The notes beneath the pieces are model-generated. The model was not told where the DNA came from and made no database searches. It was given only the letters and a program-made list of their open reading frames with translations. A stretch of 64,000 nucleotides of DNA from Gryganskiella cystojenkinii (lineage: Eukaryota > Mortierellomycota > Mortierellomycetes > Mortierellales > Mortierellaceae): positions 1 to 64,000 of the forward strand of contig JAAAIG010000029.1 of NCBI GenBank assembly GCA_015852425.1, read 5' to 3'. Position numbers and translations under genes: made by a program. Positions within the stretch are counted from its first letter, which is position 1. Each line of letters begins with the position of its first letter. Below are positions 57,851 to 64,000 of this stretch, one piece after another.

Positions 57851-60800
57851 ATGAGCTACAACCCTGTCAGCACCTCGGACAGCCGGAGCAATAGTCCAGT
57901 TCCGTTCTCACAACAACAACAACACCAACAGCAGTTTCGTGGTAGCCACCCACTCAGTGATCATCGAAGGTAAGGAAACAAAAGAAAGCAAAAAAGCAAA
58001 GCCAAGCAACCGAAACTCGATGCATGAAAGACCGTGGAGCACCCGACACACATGATCCACTAGTTTCCCCTATAGTTTCTTTAAACAAGAAGTGAAGTAG
58101 AAAAGCATGTGCGTGGGTCAGCATGTGTAGGTGTGTCTATCGGATCACCCTCCTCCACCCCTGGAAGATTGTTTGTCCTGCCCTCCCTCGCTGTCCTCCT
58201 GTTGCCACATCAAGCCCTCCGAAACCAAAGAAAAGCTGTTTTCCGAACTTTTTTTTTTTTTGATTGTGTAATTTGAGCAAAAAAAGATGGATGTGGAAAA
58301 GTGTGTGGTGGTGTGGAAAAATATTTCCTTTCATTTCATTTTAGTTTTTTTTTCGATGCCAGCTCGACCAAAAACAGCAAGAGCAAAGGAACAAATTTTT
58401 TATCGGATTCTGTGACGGAACCGGGAGAAAACGACAGAAAAATGACATGGCAGTCAGGGAGCGATTCTAACTTTTTTTTTTTTGGACAACATGGGAGGGA
58501 GAGTTGCACCTTTGCCGGGAAAAAAAACTACAATTTTTAACAAGTGAGCAATTCTTGGAGGATAATTGCATGTACTTTTTTGGAACAGCAGAACCGACAA
58601 AGACCATATCATGGATAACGATATGCACCTTTTCAATGAAATCGGGGGACCAAAAAAAAAAAAAAAAACAATCATATTAATAGACGCGCGATCATCGATA
58701 CCAACCTCGAAACCCGAAGACACCGTTACAGAACGAAGGAGAAAAGATAATTTTAAGGAGATGATCATTAAAAACAAACGGTGCCAATGGGGTTCTGCGG
58801 ATTGTGGGTGTGTCTGTGGGCAGTAGTTCAATGGTCCATCTGTTGATGCTCTGAAGGGGATCGTGGTCCAAACTCGGCACGTTTCTTGGTGTGTTCCCTT
58901 CCCTTTCGTTATGTGTTGGCTTCTTTTTTTCTCTTTATTGTTTTGTCCAGTACAGTTTCCGCCTCCACCCCTCATTCCTTTCACTCTTTTCATCTCCCTT
59001 TGTTTCTTTATCCACATCCTCACACGACAGCCACTTGTAACAATTTGCAGCAAACAACAACTTCCAAAAAAACTCACTCATATTTTTTTTTCATTTTGCT
59101 CTCCTCCTTTCGTCCTTCATCCCCTCAAGTTCTGAAGAGATCGTTAAAGCGCCAGGATCCCCTTACGCCGACTTGCTGGACAGATCCTTTGCCACCGATC
59201 AAGACTTTGGCTCTCTGCCTATCGCCGCCGCACCATCTGTATCAAGACACCAACAGCACGTAGAACAGATCCCAAACAGGAACCCATTTGAACAGCAATC
59301 TTTGACGTCCTCGTCCTTGGTCTCTTCCTCGACTGCAAACCTTTCCTCCCCGCCGCTGCCACCACAGCATCAAAAGTCCAAACTTCAGGCACGATCCATC
59401 CTTAAGAACAAACAACATCAACAACAACAATACCCCGGAGGATACCAATCCCCACCAACACATCAACAACTTCAACAGCAACAGCCTTATTACTACCAAG
59501 AACCATCGGCCTTTGATCTCAACAGTCAAGAACACTCATTAACGGCAGGATTCCAACCACCCGTTACACAATTTGCTCGGGAAGCCAACATGATGCGACC
59601 GCCGAATCCTCAACACCAAAGTCGGACAGGAACGGCTTCGTCTGTGGGTTCGTTCGAGGGAGGGGATAGCAGCTCCACACACAGGTCCCTGTCGGGTCAT
59701 CAACTACGCCCCACAGGAGTAGTGAACAACATGGACTCGAATACAGCTTACAACTTGACACAATCCGACATGACGCTCGAGGGATTGACTGAACGATGGA
59801 ATGCGTACCAGGCCTGGTGGGCAAAACAGTACAAGGATTTACCCTTCTATCGACTCTGGACGCGGTCAAAATGGATCCTGTTGTTCTCAGTCGTTCTCCT
59901 GATGACCTACTCGGCCGCGGCGATGGCGGTGTCACTTGGATACATTCTTGGACGTAAGTTTTATTTATGTGCACTCTTGTGGATAGAAAGACCGCTTGTT
60001 CTCATACATTTTTGTTTAGTTTTCGAGGTGGTTTGTCACACAGGAACCAAAAAAGGAACATGCATTATCAACCACAATAATGGGCGAAGCAAGAGAGGAT
60101 CGCAGGATAGCAATAGTAGACGAAGATGGGAAAAAGACCAGACCCACCACAAAACCAGATAACTTGATCAAACTATTGGATTTTTTGCGAGAGCTGACTC
60201 TTCTTTGTTGTCGTCGTGTTCTCCTTTTGTTTCTAGGGTTTGAAAACGCCTCCGTGGTCATGGAGTTTCACAGCAAACTCATTTACAGTAAGGATGACTT
60301 ATTCACACGGAGACAACAACTTAAAAAAAGAAGCGCCACCACCGCGCATGAACAACATCCCTTAGATCTGTTTTTGGAACATCTTGTTCCTAGATCTGAA
60401 CTCACAATCTGACAATATTTCATTCTCTCCCTTTCGGGCACCCTTTCTTTGTTATTCTTTTTTTAGTCACATTGGCGGGATCAGCAGTCGGATTGGCAAC
60501 GGCGCTCGTGGGACTTGTCGGCGTTTTCAGAGAGAACCGGATATGGTTGTCATGGTACTCGATTATGCTCTGGCCCGTTTTTGCATTGTACTTGTCGGTC
60601 GGGTACATTGCCTTTCGCCGGGCCAAGAACCACCTGCGCAACCATCTCAGGGACGAATGGATTCATGACTATACTCGTGAGCAACGGCTACTCGTCCAGC
60701 GCAGTGTAAGACTCTTCCTCCCCCCTCGATATCCTTTATGTCTGTCCCTCTTTTTGTCCCTTTTTAACGTGCTCGAGCAGGCTGTTATGCCCGTCATGAA

Positions 60801-61117
60801 CAAGACGGCTTTTATTTCTAACATTTTCCTGTGCCTCATTTGTGATCCAACAAATTTAGTTGAAGTGCTGTGGATACATCTCCCCCAACAGCAACGGCGA
60901 ATACGATCTCCGGTGTTTCCCCATGATCAACTTGCCTGGATGTATTCACAAGTATAACCTGCACGAGGACAAGTTATTGACGACAGTCTGGACTGCGTCG
61001 TTTTCTTTGGTACCACTTCAGTTGTTTGTCATGATCGTAGCCTTGCTTTGCTCGAACCACGTCGATGGCATGCTTCGATCAGGTCGCCCAGGTCTCAAGA
61101 GCTTTAAGGAACAGTAG
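57851..61117 (+). CDS. Tetraspanin-like membrane protein with long N-terminal tail
   Basis: Exons 57851-57969, 59130-59953, 60237-60287, 60467-60705 and 60860-61117 join in phase to 496 residues. About 285 N-terminal residues are Gln/Ser/Pro-rich and cytoplasmic. TM1 is near 288-313 (WILLFSVVLLMTYSAAAMAV), TM2 near 333-352 (AGSAVGLATALVGLVGVF), TM3 near 359-381 (WYSIMLWPVFALYLSVGYIA). The large loop carries the diagnostic C-C-G at 414-416 with further cysteines (RCFPMINLPGC), and TM4 is near 453-478. Four TMs with CCG define tetraspanins, which organise membrane microdomains; fungal members affect hyphal growth and virulence-related differentiation. The 1160-base first intron is the weakest part of the model, and an alternative 5' exon is possible. 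Confidence 0.85.
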
Positions 61118-61416
61118 ACGAAACAAGAAACAAAAGAAAATCTCAAGAACGATCCTTGTCTTTTCTTTTCCTTTTACATATTCTATTGAAGAGGACGTCT
61201 CGCTCTCTCCGCTGCCTTCTTCTCGCCGTCATCGCTCCCAAAAAAAACACACACACGCACACACGCCCGCCCACACCATAAAAACTTCCTCATTTTGCAT
61301 TTTCACAGACAAAATCAACAATTGCGATTATGATTGCTTGAAATTTATTGACAATGTAAACTCAAACTCGTGTTTTGAGCTTTTTCTTTTCTTTCTTCGT
61401 CATCTTGTCCTCGCAT
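61118..61416. other. Intergenic between convergent genes
   Basis: This 3' flank is shared by the tetraspanin and the secreted protein genes. It has an ACACAC run near 61248-61262; nothing else is seen. Confidence 0.6.
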
Positions 61417-63149
61417 TCAGTTGTTGGAAGGGATGACCTTGATATGGCCGTCCGGGTAAACCAAAGTATCAATCTTGATCGGAACCGGAATCACCTGATC
61501 AGAGCCACCAGGTCCATCACCAGATGTAATTGATGCAGGACCCGGTCCTGCAGGAAAAGAGCCACCAGCGGGGACAGGGACCACGTTTGTGCCATCCCAA
61601 AGGAGACCGATATCGATCGGAACCGTCACCACGCTGCCAGACCCAGGTCCACCTCCTGTACCGGTGATCGGACCGCCGGGGTTGACGAGCTGACGCTTTT
61701 TGTATCCACTTCCACCGTGTTTGCCTCCTCCGTAAGAGCCTCCCCAGCTGCCACTGCCACCCCCGCCGTGTCCGCTGCCGTAGCCAGAACCGGACTTCCA
61801 GCCAGAGTAAGAGCCAGAACCGGACTTCCAGCCAGAGTAAGAGCCAGAACCATAGCTATCAGAGCCGTACGAAGATCCACCACCGCTGTACTTGTTACTG
61901 ATATTGTCAGTACCTTCGCCGCTCGCACTGCTCTGGATAGACTCAGGTTCAAGCAAATGAGCGTCGTTGGTGGGACTTTCGTGGTTGATGAGGTCATCAC
62001 GCTTCTTGTACTCACTGCCATGTTCGCCTCCGCCATACGAGCGACCACTGTCATAAGATCCTCCCCTGCTCGATCCAGATTTCCAACCGGAGCCGGACCC
62101 AGAGCTGTACGAGGACCTGCCGCTGTACTTGTTGTCGTTCATGCCCTTCGTCTCATCCCACACAGCATCGGATTCGGATCCGGATATAGGAGCACCTGAC
62201 ATAGGGCCAACCCCGTACATGGGCCAAGACGGTTCCGCCGAAGATGACGACGACGAGGAGGATGAGACGGGAGGCGTCATGGACTTGGGGGGCGCCTGCG
62301 CACGCTTGTGTTGTTGTTGATGAGAATGGTTTTGACCCTGTTGGTAGGAGAGAGGAAGATCTGGTCCTGGGTTATCAAATCGGAGTTCCCCGCGACTGCC
62401 CAACAGCGACGCAGTCGTCGAATCAGTCCACGGTTCCATTTTGCCGTCAGCAGAAGAAGAGGTGATGCTCGAGAAAGATGGTGGAGCCGTCGACCGCTTC
62501 TTCTTCATGGACTTGGACGACGATTCAACAGGGATGGAACCAAACACACCACCGTTATTTGGGGTATCCCGACCGCCAGTGTTGGTGTGGTAGACACGTC
62601 CGTCCGTGCAGTAGATGGTGTTACTCGAAGACGGATCGACGTAACAGACGATGCTCTGGCGGTTCTCAGACGTTGGCGCCGAAGCCGAGGAAGGGGTGAG
62701 AGGAGGAACCTGCTGAAAAGGGGCAGGCGCAGGCTCAGGGACCGGAACAGTCTTGGGCGACAACAACTCATGATCACCGGAAGCCGGTGCCGGTGCAGGT
62801 GCAGCTCGATGATGATGAGGAGGAGTGGCCATCACTTGAGCCATAGGCGTCACAGAGGGCATTGGTCCCCTCGCTGTCTTTGAGTTCGGAGACACCACGT
62901 TCACAATGGGAGTCACCGTCGGTCTAGGCGAGACCCACTTACCAGTAGTCGTTGGAGATGTATAATCTATACCTTGTCCCTCTTGAGATGAAGACTGAGG
63001 CTGAGCTGGGTATTCTTGTTGCTGCTGCTGGTACTGCTGCTGCTGACGTTGAGACTGTTGCTGGATCTGCTGAGAGACAGAGGAAGGCATCTGCACCACC
63101 ACAGGGATCTGGACTTGCTGATGAGGGAGTTGAACCTGGTGAATGACAG

Positions 63150-63180
<31 letters not shown>

Positions 63181-63615
63181 AACATTCGGGAAGTTCAATG
63201 AGGGACCCGCATAGATGTGAGACGAGAACGAAGGCTCAACACGTCCAGATCCGAAATCTTCACTTGTCAAGAGCGCCCCAGAGGCGGGGTCGCGTCCTAC
63301 CATGTGTGCTCCACCAGAGGCAGGAGCGATCATCCCAGGACGAACATTGGAGCCGGTTCCTGAGAACGACGAGGAACCGGAACTTGAGGTCGGCAAGGGA
63401 GCAAGGGTCGGCTCGGGGACGTAGACCGAGATGGTGGTGGTTACGGTCATGGTCGTGACGATATCGGCACCAGCGGCCAAGGCAGAAGGAACAGGAGTGG
63501 GGAAAACCGCCGCAGGTACGGCTTGAGCATAGTTGGAATGAAGACTTCCTTCAAAGGACAAAAAGCCTGAGATGAGAGCCAACGAGAGTGAGATCGAGAG
63601 TAGTCCGCGCGCCAT
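61417..63615 (-). CDS. Secreted Gln/Pro/Gly/Ser-rich protein with dibasic (Kex2-like) sites
   Basis: A single exon encodes 732 residues. A signal peptide is clear (MARGLLSISLSLALISGFLS, cleavage probably near A31). The middle is Gln- and Pro-rich with Ser/Thr stretches likely to be O-glycosylated. Basic sites occur at about 371-374 (KKKR), 437-438 (KR), 537-539 (KKR) and 639-641 (KKR). The last two each end a Gly/Ser/Tyr-rich module that starts with N-K-Y-S-G and includes repeated SGWKSGS units. The C-terminus has two related segments, VVTVPIDIGLLWDGTNVVPV and QVIPVPIKIDTLVYPDGHIK. No membrane anchor is visible. It may be a wall or surface protein, or a precursor processed by a kexin. No named family recognised. 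Confidence 0.8.
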
Positions 63616-64000
63616 GGTCTAAAGAACTGCAGTTGGTTAATTGAACAAAAAAAAAGGGTATATGTAGAGCAAATGGTAAATGGTGAGATGTTGGGAGTGT
63701 GAGCAACGACCTTGCTTTTATAATTATGAAGAGTGGGGGGGGAAATAGTCTGAACCATGTCAGTTTATCGCCATCAACTTTTCAAGCAAAGTTATTCCTG
63801 TTGGAAAAAACCAGAAGAATCACTTTGCGCCCATCAATCTCTTTTTTTTGGATTGTGGTGCTTGCAAGCAGCTCTAAGCCCAGGGTCCCTATTTTTTTTT
63901 TTGGGCGTGTCATCTCAGGAAACTTGTTACAAAAGGACCCATAGGACAGGACACGCATCTTTCCCCCTAGAGTCTATGGTTGAGTGATTGTCTTACATCG
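63616..64000. promoter_or_regulatory. 5' flank of the secreted-protein gene, window end
   Basis: The promoter of the secreted protein reads toward the left from here. Homopolymer runs (T8 and T12 near 63840-63902, G9 near 63736) are present. No further gene is visible before the window ends. Confidence 0.4.

Noticed and set aside
1..64000. tRNA genes, 5S rRNA, CRISPR arrays and prokaryotic-type operons
   Set aside because: I looked for tRNA B-box-like and 5S motifs and saw no convincing candidate, although a reading by eye can miss some. CRISPR arrays and operons do not fit this intron-containing eukaryotic DNA.

Overview
The window is nuclear DNA from a filamentous fungus. Protein genes are split by short GT-AG introns, exons prefer C-ending codons, and intergenic DNA carries long T/A homopolymers and CT/GA tracts. 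The mix of genes (tandem full-length ABCC pumps, many F-box/LRR genes, a TRAF-type RING protein, a Cps1-like GT2 enzyme, a tetraspanin) fits an early-diverging fungus. Mortierellomycotina is my best inference; no single sequence here proves it.

Layout. 0.1-6.1 kb: a four-exon SH3 polarity protein with a Ras-association-like fold. 6.1-11.1 kb: no intact gene, but a reverse-strand fragment of the 28S rRNA 3' end and a broken Tc1/mariner transposase fragment. 11.1-24.1 kb: two tandem MRP-type ABC transporters with the same three intron positions. They are separated by 2 kb that holds a TA-flanked hairpin MITE and a 50-bp minisatellite. 24.3-30.1 kb: an F-box island with a frame-broken F-box gene, an F-box gene carrying eleven 28-residue ribonuclease-inhibitor-type LRRs, an intact F-box-like gene and an orphan exon-like ORF. 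30.5-47.5 kb: six minus-strand genes in series (coiled-coil protein, anillin/Bud4-like PH protein, RING-TRAF protein, PEX11, F-box/AMN1-like LRR protein, MRS2). 48.0-52.0 kb: BMS1, divergent from MRS2. 52.3-54.2 kb: a processive GT2 polysaccharide synthase. 54.2-57.8 kb: apparently empty. 57.9-61.1 kb: a tetraspanin with a long disordered N-tail. 61.4-63.6 kb: a secreted Gly/Ser/Tyr-rich protein with dibasic sites.

Core functions are cell polarity and septation (SH3 protein, anillin-like protein, AMN1-like protein), surface polymer and membrane organisation (GT2, tetraspanin, secreted protein), organelle biology (PEX11, MRS2) and ribosome assembly (BMS1). The fast-evolving parts are the ABC pair and the F-box island. 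No operon logic is expected; exon structures were worked out by hand from splice signals, reading phase and protein continuity.
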